A DNA stretch of 64,000 nucleotides from Bradyrhizobium lupini (lineage in GTDB: Bacteria; Pseudomonadota; Alphaproteobacteria; Rhizobiales; Xanthobacteraceae), in NCBI RefSeq assembly GCF_040939785.1, contig NZ_CP162553.1, positions 2,604,001-2,668,000 of the forward strand, given 5' to 3'. A model generated the notes under the pieces. That model saw only the letters and a list, made by a program, of their open reading frames with translations. It was not told where the DNA came from and searched no databases. Position numbers and translations under genes: made by a program. The first letter of the stretch is position 1; the number at the start of each line of letters is the position of its first letter. This document shows positions 8,896 to 18,537 of the stretch, one piece after another.

Positions 8896-9866
8896 AGCGA
8901 CCTCCCGTCGGTTCGGACGATTCTGACCTTCTGCTGGTGCTCCTCGCCCAGCTTCAGTTCCGCGGCCGCGAACAGCCGGTCGACAATCAGCACATTGCCG
9001 TAAGCGCGATAGTTGACGAGCCCGGTCTTGCCATCAGGCCCGATCACGAACAGCGGCGGCATCTCGCCCTGGCCGACGCCGGGCGAAAACTCGATGTAGA
9101 CCTTGCGCCCATCGTCATAGGCATTGACAGGACGCCAGGGTGGGCTGTCTCCCTCGATCGCGTAGCGGTAACGGCGCTGCGCCTGATCCGGGATGACGGG
9201 TGTGGGCGGCAGAGCTCGACCACGCGCGGTCCGGTCCTCCGGATAGAACCACGCGACCTGTGGCATGTAGGGCTTTTCACGGGAGCGGAGTTCGATGAGG
9301 TAAGTGCGCCGATCCGTGTTGACGACGAGATTGGTCTCGATCGCCGGACGTGTCGGCTTCACCATGATGTGCACACGTCGCGTGTCGCCGCTGCCGCTTT
9401 CGGTGTCGCCGACCACCCAACGCACGGTATCACCCGCGGCAACTGGTCCCGACCCGATCAGCTGCTCGCCGGGCTCCAAGGCGACGTCGGTGATCTGCCC
9501 CGGCGCGGCATAGACCTGATAGAGAGCGCCCGGACTATACGAGAACACCTGCACCGCATTGAAGTAGCCAGCCTTTCGCGGCTGCACACGTGCGGCGTCA
9601 TTCGCAGTCTCAATCCGCTCGACGGGCTCTTTGGCTTCCGCGTTCTTGCCGCCGCGCGCCGCCTTCCAGGCCGGTGGCACATGCAGCGGGCGCGGCCGAT
9701 CGTCGGCAAGCGCCGGCAGATCTGGAGCCGGCGGGACATTGCTATCGTAACTGATTTGCGGCGGCTTGAACGTGGTGCACCCGCCAAGGGTGGACACACC
9801 AATAATAAGAGCCAGAGCCAGGCTCGGGCGGCCCCTCTGTGACGCAATAACGAGACCTGACGGCAT
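8892..9866 (-). CDS. trbG: TrbG, T4SS outer-membrane core protein (VirB9 type)
   Basis: TrbG is the VirB9-like partner of TrbI. The start at 9866 gives a 324-residue protein beginning MPSGLVIASQRG with a lipoprotein signal whose lipobox is LGGC (the Cys is acylated). Upstream in-frame residues lie inside trbF and are not similar to the family. The VirB9/CagX fold follows, with blocks VQVFSYSPGALYQVYAAPGQ and YRYAIEGDSPPWRPVNAYDD, the latter being a family signature. The start lies 3 bp below the trbF stop on the transcribed strand. Confidence 0.93.
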   Translation of the reverse strand: MPSGLVIASQRGRPSLALALIIGVSTLGGCTTFKPPQISYDSNVPPAPDLPALADDRPRPLHVPPAWKAARGGKNAEAKEPVERIETANDAARVQPRKAGYFNAVQVFSYSPGALYQVYAAPGQITDVALEPGEQLIGSGPVAAGDTVRWVVGDTESGSGDTRRVHIMVKPTRPAIETNLVVNTDRRTYLIELRSREKPYMPQVAWFYPEDRTARGRALPPTPVIPDQAQRRYRYAIEGDSPPWRPVNAYDDGRKVYIEFSPGVGQGEMPPLFVIGPDGKTGLVNYRAYGNVLIVDRLFAAAELKLGEEHQQKVRIVRTDGRSL

Positions 9867-9868
9867 TT

Positions 9869-10549
9869 CTAACCCAGCTCCTTCGACCAGTTGATGGCGT
9901 TGACGTAGATGCCAAGCGGATTCTTGCGGAGGCGATCGAGATCGCGAGGCGTCTCCACGATGATGCTGACGATCGCGCTCCACCGCTCGGTTGCGGCAAG
10001 CTGACCGTTGTCGTAGCGGCGCTCGACCCAGGCGAGGCGAAAGCTCTCAGGGGATGCCCGGATGACGCTCGAGAGCTCGATCGCCACTTGCGTCTTGCCG
10101 AGCTTGGCGAACGGATCGTTATTGCGGGCGTAGTCATTCAGTGCGGCCGCACCGCGATCGCTTGTAAAGTCGTAGGCGCGCAGCCAGTTTTCGCGAAGGA
10201 CGATGGCGTCCATCGGCAGGCCACGCACATGCTCGATGAAGCGCGCCAGGTGAAAGGCTACTTGCGGATCGGTCGGTTGATAGCTGGCGTTTGCCGGAGC
10301 AACAGCTTTGGCTTCCCCCAACTGATCGACCTCGACCACCCAGGGCGTGATCGTTCCGTGGGCGGATTGCCAGACCAGGGCGCCGGCGAAACCAGCGGAT
10401 AAGAAGAGGCAGCCAAAGGCCATCAGGCGCCAATTCCTGGCCTGCACGCGCGCAGATCCAATGCGATCATCCCAGACCTGGGCTGCGCGTTGATAGGGAG
10501 TGACGGGCTCCGGCGTGCGGCCATAGTGAACAGCCGATCGTTTGAACAT
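9869..10549 (-). CDS. trbF: TrbF, T4SS inner-membrane protein (VirB8 type)
   Basis: TrbF is the VirB8-like bitopic assembly factor. The 226-residue protein has a short cytoplasmic N-terminus with the family motif PYQRAAQVWDDRIGSARVQ, a membrane segment near residues 42-62 (LMAFGCLFLSAGFAGALVW), and a periplasmic NTF2-like domain. The C-terminal DRLRKNPLGIYVNAINWSKE is strongly conserved in TrbF. It sits between trbL and trbG in the standard order. Confidence 0.95.
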   Translation of the reverse strand: MFKRSAVHYGRTPEPVTPYQRAAQVWDDRIGSARVQARNWRLMAFGCLFLSAGFAGALVWQSAHGTITPWVVEVDQLGEAKAVAPANASYQPTDPQVAFHLARFIEHVRGLPMDAIVLRENWLRAYDFTSDRGAAALNDYARNNDPFAKLGKTQVAIELSSVIRASPESFRLAWVERRYDNGQLAATERWSAIVSIIVETPRDLDRLRKNPLGIYVNAINWSKELG

Positions 10550-10599
10550 TGCTTGACCTCAGGAGATGGCAGGGAACCGAATTCGAAAGAAAGGAGGCG

Positions 10600-11835
10600 T
10601 CAGTGATCCTCTTGCGAAAGGTCGACAGATCCGCCGCCGCCTCCGTGATCACCTGAGCGGATCGCGTGGGTTGCCGCTGATGCGCCATGACTGATCGTCT
10701 GCGCCCGCTTCATCCGCCGCACCCATGCGGGCGCACTGTCGGAAGCTCTCGAGGAATCGCCTTCCCCCTTACCGGCATCGCTGGCCGCTCCACCAAGACC
10801 AGCTGCGACCGAGCGCAAGGGACTTGCAGCACCGGACGCGCTCGCCTCGGAGCCGGACTGACTCCCCGCCCGAAACACGCTCATGGTTCCACTTGCAATC
10901 GCGCTTCCACCGCGTGCGGCACCTGCAATTGCGCCGCCAGCGAGACCGGCAGCGCCGGCCGCAAGGCTAGCGCCAGCCGCAACGACACCACCGGCGGCAA
11001 GTCCTGTCCCGACGGCGCTGCCTGCGCCGAGCTGCGGACCCCCGGAGACGATGCCGTTGGCAATGCCGGGTCCGAAAATGCCGAGGCCCAACAAGGCGAG
11101 AGCGCCGAGCACCAGCGCCATCGCGTTCTCGATGGTCGGCTGGTTGCCGCCGAAGCCTGCCGTGAACTGCGAGAATAAGGTCGATCCAATGCCGACGATG
11201 ACGGCGAGGACCAAAACCTTGACGCCGGAGGAGATGACGTTGCCCAGCACCCGTTCGGCCGCAAAGGCGGTCTTGCCGAACAGACCGAAGGGGATCAGGA
11301 CGAAACCTGCAAGCGTCGTCAGCTTGAACTCGATCAGCGTGACGAAGAGCTGGATGGCGAGAATAAAGAAGGCGAGCAGCACCACGATCCAGGCGAACAG
11401 CAGGACCGCGATCTGGACGAAATTTTCGAAGAAGCTGACATACCCCATCAGGCCCGAGATGGAGTCCAGGATCGGACGGCCGGCATCGAGCCCCACTTGC
11501 GCGATCCGGCCTGGCCGCAAGAAATCTGCCGATGACAGGCTCGTGCCCGAGGCCTTGAGGCCAAGACCTGCAAAGCTCTCGAAGACGATGCGGGCAAGGC
11601 TATTCCAATTACCGATCAGGTACGCAAAGACACCGACAAACAAGGTTTTCTTGACCAGCCGGGCAAGAATCTCCTCATCACTTCCGAAGGACCAGAACAG
11701 GCCCGCAAGCGTGAGGTCGATTGCAGCTAACGTCGTGGCGAGATATCCGACTTCGCCCCCGACCAGGCCAAATCCGGAATCGATGTAGCGGGTGAAGGTT
11801 TCCAGAAACTGGTCGATGACGGAGGTGCCACCCAT
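10600..11835 (-). CDS. trbL: TrbL, polytopic T4SS membrane protein (VirB6 type)
   Basis: TrbL is the polytopic inner-membrane channel component equivalent to VirB6. The 411-residue protein starts MGGTSVIDQFLETFTRYIDS and has at least five hydrophobic segments in residues 25-250. A Gly/Ala-rich stretch (about 255-320) and a hydrophilic Ser-rich tail follow, as is usual for the family. It lies 3 bp after trbK-alt, and a 50-bp gap separates it from trbF. Confidence 0.95.
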   Translation of the reverse strand: MGGTSVIDQFLETFTRYIDSGFGLVGGEVGYLATTLAAIDLTLAGLFWSFGSDEEILARLVKKTLFVGVFAYLIGNWNSLARIVFESFAGLGLKASGTSLSSADFLRPGRIAQVGLDAGRPILDSISGLMGYVSFFENFVQIAVLLFAWIVVLLAFFILAIQLFVTLIEFKLTTLAGFVLIPFGLFGKTAFAAERVLGNVISSGVKVLVLAVIVGIGSTLFSQFTAGFGGNQPTIENAMALVLGALALLGLGIFGPGIANGIVSGGPQLGAGSAVGTGLAAGGVVAAGASLAAGAAGLAGGAIAGAARGGSAIASGTMSVFRAGSQSGSEASASGAASPLRSVAAGLGGAASDAGKGEGDSSRASDSAPAWVRRMKRAQTISHGASAATHAIRSGDHGGGGGSVDLSQEDH

Positions 11836-11838
11836 TGC

Positions 11839-12213
11839 TCACTCGCTTTGGCTTGGAATGGAGGGTGAGAGCGACGGCAGGCGGCTTTCGTCCTTACGCG
11901 GCCGCGGGGAGGAAAATGGCGCCGTGCCCGCATTGCTATCCGAACCGTTTACCGATCCGGTTTTTCCCAAGAACTGGCTGCGCCGTTCCGCCCAGATCCT
12001 CTCGCATTCGAGAAGAGCCTCTTTCTGCTCGTAGGTGACGGTGCGGCATTGCTCGAGCTTTGCCGCCGCCGGATCGGGCTTCGCAGCGAGCGAGGCGGAA
12101 GATTTGGTCGCACTGTCGTCGCCGCGCAGGCGAATGGCGTAGGCGGCGACGACCAGGACTATGAGGCTAACTGCCACCGTCATCGGCAGCCGTTCAAATC
12201 TGTTCTTCATCAT
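11839..12213 (-). CDS. TrbK-alt, putative entry-exclusion protein
   Basis: This 124-residue protein has one N-terminal membrane anchor (about 10-28) and the conserved EQCRTVTYEQKEALLECERIW segment, whose paired Cys residues mark the TrbK-alt family. Entry exclusion would stop a donor from receiving a second copy of the same element. It is in the usual place between trbJ and trbL and its start overlaps the trbJ stop codon by one base. Confidence 0.9.
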   Translation of the reverse strand: MMKNRFERLPMTVAVSLIVLVVAAYAIRLRGDDSATKSSASLAAKPDPAAAKLEQCRTVTYEQKEALLECERIWAERRSQFLGKTGSVNGSDSNAGTAPFSSPRPRKDESRLPSLSPSIPSQSE

Positions 12214-12947
12214 CAGTGAAACATCTGCACGGTTGTCGGTTGATAGCCCTGACCTTGCGTCAGAAAGCGCCGCAGCTGCTCCCTCCCCTGATCCTGGGCT
12301 ACTGCTCTTTGCGCGGCTTCGAGCGTTTGCGCGCGCCCCTGCGCGGCCACGGTCGCGGTGAGATCAGCAAGCTGCTGGGCTTGCAGTGCAAGGAGCTGGT
12401 TGCCGGCCTGACTTGCCTGCAGAGCACCTGACGCGCCCTGGCTCGCCGTGACCAGGGCCGACATCTGGGTGCGGTTGGTATCGAGATTGCCGACGACGGT
12501 TGCCTGCACCCGCATGGCGTCCTGCAGGCCGGCAACCGCATTCTGCCAGCGGGTCTGGGCGTTGGCGACGAGGAGCCCATTGGACATGCTCGCGGATGCC
12601 GGAGCATAAGTTGTCGAGAACGCGCGATCGATCTGCTGGACATCGTAGGCAATGCGCTGCGCTTGACTGAGCAGCTGCTGCGTGCGCTGGATCGATTGCT
12701 CGAGCTGCTGCAACGACGAATACGGCAGGCTCGCCAGGTTCTTCGCCTGATTGATCAACATCTGCGCTTCGTTTTGCAGCGAGGTGATCTGGTTGTTGAT
12801 CTGTTGCAGCTCGCGCGCGGCCGTCAGCACATTTTGCACGTAGTTGTTGGGATCGAACACGATCCACTGTGCCTTTCCTTCCCGGGGCGCTTGGGTCAGG
12901 CTAATTGCGATGATGCTTGCTGCCAGCAGCGGACGGAGACGTTTCAT
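12213..12947 (-). CDS. trbJ: TrbJ, T4SS pilus-tip/adhesin-like protein (VirB5 type)
   Basis: TrbJ is the periplasmic VirB5-like component. The 244-residue protein has a signal peptide (MKRLRPLLAASIIAISLTQA) and then the signature WIVFDPNNYVQNVLTAAREL. Long amphipathic, Gln-rich helices likely form coiled coils at about 45-110 and 135-215. It is coupled to trbE upstream by a 4-bp overlap. Confidence 0.94.
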   Translation of the reverse strand: MKRLRPLLAASIIAISLTQAPREGKAQWIVFDPNNYVQNVLTAARELQQINNQITSLQNEAQMLINQAKNLASLPYSSLQQLEQSIQRTQQLLSQAQRIAYDVQQIDRAFSTTYAPASASMSNGLLVANAQTRWQNAVAGLQDAMRVQATVVGNLDTNRTQMSALVTASQGASGALQASQAGNQLLALQAQQLADLTATVAAQGRAQTLEAAQRAVAQDQGREQLRRFLTQGQGYQPTTVQMFH

Positions 12948-15385
12948 GACAAGCCACCTTCCTTGGCAAGCTGCGGAATGAGATTGCAGGCCCAGCTGAG
13001 GTCGCGCGCCTCGAGCCAGCCGGTGACGAAATCGTCTCGTCCGTGCTCTTCAAGAACCCGCTCGATGAGAGCCTGGTCGGTCTTGGACGACGCGGCCGCA
13101 AAGGTGAGCGCGATTTCGCCAAGACCAAGCTCGAACAGGCGGTTGCCCCGGCGCGACTGGCAGTAGTAGTCGCGCTTTGGCGTCGCGCGGGCGAGGATCT
13201 CGATCTGCCGGTCATTCAGTCCAAAGCGCCGGTAGACCGCCATGATTTGCGGCTCGATCGCGCGGTCATTGGGAAGCAGGATCCGGGTCGGGCAGCTCTC
13301 GATAATGGCGGGCGCAATTGCGGAGCCATCGATATCGGCCAGCGACTGGGTCGCAAACACGACGGAGGCGTTCTTCTTGCGCAGCGTCTTCAGCCATTCG
13401 CGGAGCTTACCGGCAAAATCGGCATCGTCCAGCGCAAGCCAGCCCTCATCGATGATGAGAAGGGTCGGACGGCCGTCGAAGCGATCCTCAATCCGGTGGA
13501 ACAAATAGGAGAGAACCGCCGGCGCGACACCGGTCCCGATCAACCCGTCAGTCTCAAACACCTGGACGGAGGTCTCTCCCAGCCGTTCACCTTCGGCATC
13601 CAGCAGCCGCTCAAACGGCCCGCCGAGGCAATAGGGTTGCAGCGCGCGCTTCAAGGCATTGGATTGCAGAAGAACGGACAAGCCCGTCAGCGTCCGCTCC
13701 CGAACTGGCGCCGAGGCGAGCGAGGTCAAGGCCGACCAGACATGATCCTTGGTCTCGGGCGTGACCTCGATGCGCTCGCGCGTAAGGATCGAAGCAATCC
13801 AATCGGCTGCCCAACCGCGCTCACCGATATCCTCGATATGCGCAAGCGGCTGGAGCGCCACGAATTCTGCCGAGTCTCCACCAACTGCACCGCCGAGATC
13901 ATGCCAGTCGCCACCCATGGCGATCGCCGCCGCACGGATCGACCCACCGAAATCGAAGGCAAAGATCTGAGCGGCCGGATATCGCCGGAACTGCAGCGCC
14001 ATCAGCGCGAGCAGCACCGATTTGCCGGCGCCCGTCGGCCCAATCACCAAGGTATGTCCGACATCCCCGACATGGAGCGAGAAGCGGAAAGGGGTCGATC
14101 CTTCCGTCTTGCCGAAGAACAGCGGAGGCGCCTTGAAATGATGGTCCCTCACCTCTCCCGCCCAGACCGCAGAGAGCGGGATCATGTGGGCGAGATTTAG
14201 CGTCGACACCGGCGGCTGGCGCACGTTTGCATAGACCTGACCCGGCAGGCTGCCGAGCCAGGCCTCAACGGCATTCACTGTCTCGGTCATGGAGGTAAAG
14301 TCCCGGCCCTGGATCACCTTTTCAACGAGGCGGAGCTTTTCGTCCGCCGCGTGCGGATCCCTGTCCCAGACCGTGACGGTTGCCGTCACAAAGGCCTCTC
14401 CAATCTGATCCGAGCCGAGTTCCTGGAGCGCGTGATCTGCATCCATCGCCTTGTTGTGGGCATCGGTATCCAGAAGCGTGGACGCCTCGTTGGTCATCAC
14501 CTCCTTCAGGATCGCGGTAATCGACTTGCGCTTGGCAAACCATTGCCGCCTGATCCTGGTCAGGAGCTTGAGAGCATCCGTCTTGTCGATCATGATCGCC
14601 CGCGTCGACCAGCGGTACGGGAATGCGAGGCGGTTGAGATCATCGAGGATCCCGGGCGTCGTCGTCGTGGGAAACCCCACAACCGTCAGGACACGCAGAT
14701 GCGCGTCACCCAGCATCGGCTCAAGCCCGCCTGTCAGCGGCTGATCGGCAAGCAGCGCATCGAGATACATCGGGATTTCCGGCACCCGAACGCGATGCCG
14801 CTTGGTCGAGACCGTCGAGTGCAGGTAGGTGAGCGTTGCCTCGTCATCGAGCCAGCCGCATTCCGGCATAAAGCCCTCAACGAGCTGCAGCACGCGGTTG
14901 GTCCGGTCGACGAAGCCACTCAGCACCTCGCGCGCATCCGCTCCCGCGCTGCGATGGCCGCCCTCGTACAGCAGACGCTCTGCCACAGCTGCACTCTCTG
15001 CAGGCGGCAGATAAAGGAAGGTCAGGTAGTAGCTCGATTCATAATGGCTGCCGGCCTCCTCGAATTGCGCTTTCCGCTCCGCATCCACCAAGGCGGATGC
15101 GACATCCGGGAATGTGTCGGGCGGATAGCGCCCTGCCGAATGCCGTTGCGCCTCGACGAAAACCGCCCAGCCCGATCCGAGACGCCGGAGCGCATTGTTC
15201 AGCCGGCTTGCGACCGCAACAAGCTCAGCCGGCACGGAACTGTCGAGGTCCGGTCCCCTGAACCGCGCCGTCCGCTGAAGTGAGCCGTCCTTGTTCAATA
15301 CAATTCCCTCGTCGACCAGAGCAGCCCAGGGCAGGAAATCAGCAAGGCGCGTATTCGAGCGGCGGTATTCGGCAAGATTCATCAT
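12944..15385 (-). CDS. trbE: TrbE, T4SS ATPase (VirB4 type)
   Basis: TrbE is the VirB4-like ATPase that powers pilus biogenesis and DNA translocation at the inner membrane. The start MMNLAEYRRSNTRLADFLPW at 15385 gives 813 residues, and upstream frame extension enters trbD without similarity. The CagE/TrbE N-terminal domain occupies about the first 430 residues. Walker A is GPTGAGKSVL and Walker B is LLIIDEGWLAL. The C-terminal RecA-like core includes FATQSLADIDGS. The frame is intact. Confidence 0.96.
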   Translation of the reverse strand: MMNLAEYRRSNTRLADFLPWAALVDEGIVLNKDGSLQRTARFRGPDLDSSVPAELVAVASRLNNALRRLGSGWAVFVEAQRHSAGRYPPDTFPDVASALVDAERKAQFEEAGSHYESSYYLTFLYLPPAESAAVAERLLYEGGHRSAGADAREVLSGFVDRTNRVLQLVEGFMPECGWLDDEATLTYLHSTVSTKRHRVRVPEIPMYLDALLADQPLTGGLEPMLGDAHLRVLTVVGFPTTTTPGILDDLNRLAFPYRWSTRAIMIDKTDALKLLTRIRRQWFAKRKSITAILKEVMTNEASTLLDTDAHNKAMDADHALQELGSDQIGEAFVTATVTVWDRDPHAADEKLRLVEKVIQGRDFTSMTETVNAVEAWLGSLPGQVYANVRQPPVSTLNLAHMIPLSAVWAGEVRDHHFKAPPLFFGKTEGSTPFRFSLHVGDVGHTLVIGPTGAGKSVLLALMALQFRRYPAAQIFAFDFGGSIRAAAIAMGGDWHDLGGAVGGDSAEFVALQPLAHIEDIGERGWAADWIASILTRERIEVTPETKDHVWSALTSLASAPVRERTLTGLSVLLQSNALKRALQPYCLGGPFERLLDAEGERLGETSVQVFETDGLIGTGVAPAVLSYLFHRIEDRFDGRPTLLIIDEGWLALDDADFAGKLREWLKTLRKKNASVVFATQSLADIDGSAIAPAIIESCPTRILLPNDRAIEPQIMAVYRRFGLNDRQIEILARATPKRDYYCQSRRGNRLFELGLGEIALTFAAASSKTDQALIERVLEEHGRDDFVTGWLEARDLSWACNLIPQLAKEGGLS

Positions 15386-15395
15386 GGGACTATTC

Positions 15396-15659
15396 TCAAG
15401 CGCTGAGGTGACCGGGAACACGAACGTGCCGGCGCACGACTTGGACGAATTCCGGATCGCGTTTTGCGGCCCAGACCGCGGCCATGTGGCCGATGAACGC
15501 CAGCAGAAGGCCTGCCAGCCACAAGCGCAGACCAAGGCCCAGCGCTGCAGCCAATGTGCCGTTGAGAATGGCAACCGATCGCGGTGCACCGCCCATCAGG
15601 ATCGGCTCGGTCAGCGCACGGTGGACAGGCGCGACAAAGCCCGGGACTGGCTCATCCAT
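15396..15659 (-). CDS. trbD: TrbD, small T4SS membrane protein (VirB3 type)
   Basis: TrbD is the 87-residue VirB3-like inner-membrane protein that acts with TrbE. The motif PGFVAPVHRALTEPILMGGA at the N-terminus is characteristic, followed by two adjacent hydrophobic segments (about 29-62). Its start overlaps the last base of the trbC stop, and trbE begins 11 bp after its end. Confidence 0.94.
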   Translation of the reverse strand: MDEPVPGFVAPVHRALTEPILMGGAPRSVAILNGTLAAALGLGLRLWLAGLLLAFIGHMAAVWAAKRDPEFVQVVRRHVRVPGHLSA

Positions 15660-15985
15660 CAGATCACCACCCCGCCGCCGAACGAGAAGAACGACAGGAA
15701 GAAGCTCGAGGCGGCAAATGCGATCGACAGACCAAACACGATCTGGATCAGTCGCCGGAAGCCGCCCGAGGTGTCGCCGAATGCGAGCGAGAGACCGGTC
15801 ACGATGATGATGATGACCGCGATGATCTTGGCGACGGGTCCTTCGACCGATTGCAGGATCTGGTTGAGCGGCTGCTCCCAGGGCATGTTCGAACCGGCGG
15901 CCCAGGCTGGGCTACTCACCAGGTACAGACAAGCGAATGCCGCAACTGATGCGAAACCTCGCCCGGAAGATGATCGTACGTTCAT
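15659..15985 (-). CDS. trbC: TrbC, conjugative prepilin (VirB2 type)
   Basis: TrbC is the pilin precursor of the conjugative pilus. The 108-residue protein has a long signal segment (MNVRSSSGRGFASVAAFACL onward, with likely cleavage after SPAWA). The mature sequence has two hydrophobic helices, LNQILQSVEGPVAKIIAVII and the region around AFAASSFFLSFFSFGGG. In the RP4 system TrbC is processed and cyclised by the TraF peptidase, and a TraF-like gene lies at 26749-27255. It overlaps trbB by 4 bp. Confidence 0.94.
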   Translation of the reverse strand: MNVRSSSGRGFASVAAFACLYLVSSPAWAAGSNMPWEQPLNQILQSVEGPVAKIIAVIIIIVTGLSLAFGDTSGGFRRLIQIVFGLSIAFAASSFFLSFFSFGGGVVI

Positions 15986-16949
15986 GACTGATCTCCGATT
16001 TTCGAAAGGGTGTAGTCGCCTGATGACCCAAGCCCGGTGACAGAAGCGAGTTCGCTCAAACCCCGTTCGGCACCACGGCCAGAGAGCACGGCGATGACGT
16101 TGATGGTCTCGGCGATCAGCGCGCGCGGGACCGTGACGACGGCCTCCTGGATCAGCTGCTCGAGCCGGCGGAGCGCGCCAAGCGCGGTGCCGGCGTGGAT
16201 CGTGCCGATTCCGCCCGGATGTCCAGTCCCCCAGGCTTTGAGCAGATCGAGCGCCTCGGCTCCGCGCACCTCGCCAATCGGGATACGATCAGGGCGCAGG
16301 CGAAGCGACGAGCGCACAAGTTCGGACAGCGAGACGACGCCATCCTTGGTCCGCAGCGCCACGAGGTTCGGCGCCGTGCACTGAAGCTCCCGCGTATCTT
16401 CGATGAGAACGACGCGGTCCGAACCTTTGGCCACCTCCGCCAGAAGCGCGTTCGTCAGCGTCGTCTTGCCCGTCGATGTGCCGCCCGCGACCAGGATGTT
16501 CTTGCGTGTAGCGACCGCATCGCGGAGCGCGTTCGCCTGCTCAAGTTCAGGATGCCGGCAGCGACATAGTCGTCCAGCCCAAACACGGCGACCGCAGGTT
16601 TACGGATCGCGAAGGCCGGCGCGGCGACGACCGGCGGCAGCAGGCCTTCGAAGCGTTCCCCGGTTTCCGGCAGCTCAGCCGAGATTCGGGGCGAGCCGGC
16701 ATGAACCTCAGCGCCCACATAGTGCGCGACCAGCCGCACAATTCGCTCGCCGTCGGCAGCTGATAGACTCTCGCCGGTATCGATAAGGCCGCTCGACAGC
16801 CGATCGATCCACAGCCGGCCATCGGGGTTCAGCATCACCTCAACGATCGACGGATCTTCCAGAAAGCCTGCGATGGCAGGCCCCAGCGCTGTGCGGAGCA
16901 TGCGCGCTCCGCGCAAGTCGGCTTCCGAATGAAATGAATGGATCACCAC
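15982..16949 (-). pseudogene. trbB: TrbB, T4SS ATPase (VirB11 type), frameshifted
   Basis: TrbB is the hexameric VirB11-like traffic ATPase. The first frame (16949 to about 16455) carries the N-terminal domain through [20 protein letters not shown]. The reading then moves by one base near 16543-16547. The other frame, without its own proper start, reads NALRDAVATRKNILVAGG with Walker A GGTSTGKTT, then the Asp box LIEDTREL and the His box GTIHAGTA, and runs to 15982. Joining the frames gives the normal length of about 320 residues, so one base appears lost. Without correction no active ATPase would be made. A sequencing error and a true mutation cannot be told apart here. Confidence 0.88.
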
Positions 16950-17147
16950 GACAGCCCCCCAGTTGAGTGAGGCAGCTAGCGTCTAGCCGCCTCACATGAG
17001 GACAACTAGAAAAAGCAGAACCTGCGCGACAGCAACAATGAGACCATGTCAATCGTAGTCTGGCGTAGAAGAAGAAAGATTAGGGACGATCGCTTCTGAC
17101 GCGCCGAATATCATGAACCGGGACATCAGCCCGGCGACAGGCTGGCT

Positions 17148-18521
17148 TCACCATTCCGCGTGATCGTCCGCCTCCAGGATGGCGAGCTCGGCTGGTGGAA
17201 TAACGGCCTCAACCGAGTTCCAGCCTCCCGCCGGTTGACGTGTGGCCGAAGCGCCAGCCTTCCATTTCCGGCCGTCGAGCCACGGGATGGCGAACCAGAC
17301 CAGCGCTGCCACCTGCAGCAAAACGTTCACACCGAAGGCGGTCTGATAGGCCGTTAAAGGATAATGGCCTGCCTGTAGAGGCCATTGCTCCAGAATCAGT
17401 CCCGTCCCGTACTGCACGACGAAAGCCCAGCCAAACTGCAGGACATTCAGGCCGCCATTGGCGCGCGCAACTAGCTCGGCTGGGAAATAATCCGCTATCA
17501 TGGCGTAGGCCAGAGCAGTGGCTGATCCGGCCATCGACAGCACGCACCACGGCAGGAGTGATGGCCAGGGCGGATGCAGGATCAGTACAAGCTCCGCCAC
17601 AATCGACACCGCCGCGACCGAGCCAAACAGAGCCTCGCTCTTCTTGGCCCGGCGGCGCACCCAGTTGGCAAGGACGCCCAAGACCAGAGCGCCGAGACTC
17701 AGAGCGACCGCCATCACGAACAATTCGTTGACGAGTCTCATTCGATCCAGCCGCTCCACATCGGAAAGCCACGGCGCCGCCCATAAGGATTGCAGTGCCC
17801 AAGCGGACCCGATGCAGGTCGCTGATAAGGGCGCCATTCTCCAGAACCGCGCATCGGAATAGACTGTTTTCAGAGTGGCGGGCGTCCTGCTTCTCTGTGG
17901 CCCAGTGGTTCGTTCAGGAACCACGAGATAGATCAAAATTGCAGCAAGCGCGCTTGCGGCGCCCAGCACGCCGAATAGACCCCGCCATCCGATCCAGTCC
18001 AGCAGCGCCTCGGCAGGAGCCGTTGCGGTAACGGCCCCCAATGAGCCCAGCATGATCATATAGCCATTGATGAGGGCCATTCGTTCTCTTGGAAACCAGA
18101 GGACGATGATTTTCAGCCCCGACATCAGGGCTGCTGCACACCCAAGGCCGACCATCGCCCGCGCAAAAAGAAGCGACAGGAACCCCGTCGATAGTCCAAA
18201 GAGCGCGGCACCCGCGGCAGCAACAGCCAAGAGCACGCTCTGGACCCGGCGCGGCCCGAAGCGATCAAGTAACACGCCGATCGGAATCTGGGCCGCCATA
18301 ACGACCAGGAAATAGATTGACGTGAGCAGCCCGACATCGGCAGCGCCAAGCCCGAGATCAGTGGCGAGGCGCCCAGCGATGAGCGTATTGATGGTCCGGA
18401 ACAGGTACGAAAGGTAGTACCCGGCCGCGAAGGGAAGAAACACGCACGCGATGAGCCGCCACACAGGAACTGGCTCAACTCGTGCCACCGGCAATATTTG
18501 CGACCCAAGCTCCTTCCGCAC
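17148..18521 (-). CDS. MFS transporter inserted in the trb region
   Basis: This is a 12-helix major facilitator protein with the motif IPIGVLLDRFGPRRVQ after helix 2 and ISxYLSYLFRTINTLIAGRL-like helix 1, resembling the nitrate/oxalate or NarK-like sugar-acid branch. The substrate is unknown. The open frame begins at 18698 inside the upstream ribbon-helix-helix gene. I chose GTG 18521, the first plausible start after that gene ends, but no strong ribosome site is seen and the start is uncertain. An MFS gene between trbB and the traG-linked regulator is not part of the usual trb layout, so it is probably cargo. Confidence 0.82.
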   Translation of the reverse strand: MRKELGSQILPVARVEPVPVWRLIACVFLPFAAGYYLSYLFRTINTLIAGRLATDLGLGAADVGLLTSIYFLVVMAAQIPIGVLLDRFGPRRVQSVLLAVAAAGAALFGLSTGFLSLLFARAMVGLGCAAALMSGLKIIVLWFPRERMALINGYMIMLGSLGAVTATAPAEALLDWIGWRGLFGVLGAASALAAILIYLVVPERTTGPQRSRTPATLKTVYSDARFWRMAPLSATCIGSAWALQSLWAAPWLSDVERLDRMRLVNELFVMAVALSLGALVLGVLANWVRRRAKKSEALFGSVAAVSIVAELVLILHPPWPSLLPWCVLSMAGSATALAYAMIADYFPAELVARANGGLNVLQFGWAFVVQYGTGLILEQWPLQAGHYPLTAYQTAFGVNVLLQVAALVWFAIPWLDGRKWKAGASATRQPAGGWNSVEAVIPPAELAILEADDHAEW

Positions 18522-18537
18522 GTTTCTGGCGGCCGGC

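Noticed and set aside
10687..11788. Long plus-strand open frames across trbL
   Set aside because: They are Pro/Thr/Ala-rich shadows of the trbL coding strand.
13043..15283. Long plus-strand frames across trbE
   Set aside because: They are antisense shadows of an intact, well-conserved ATPase gene.
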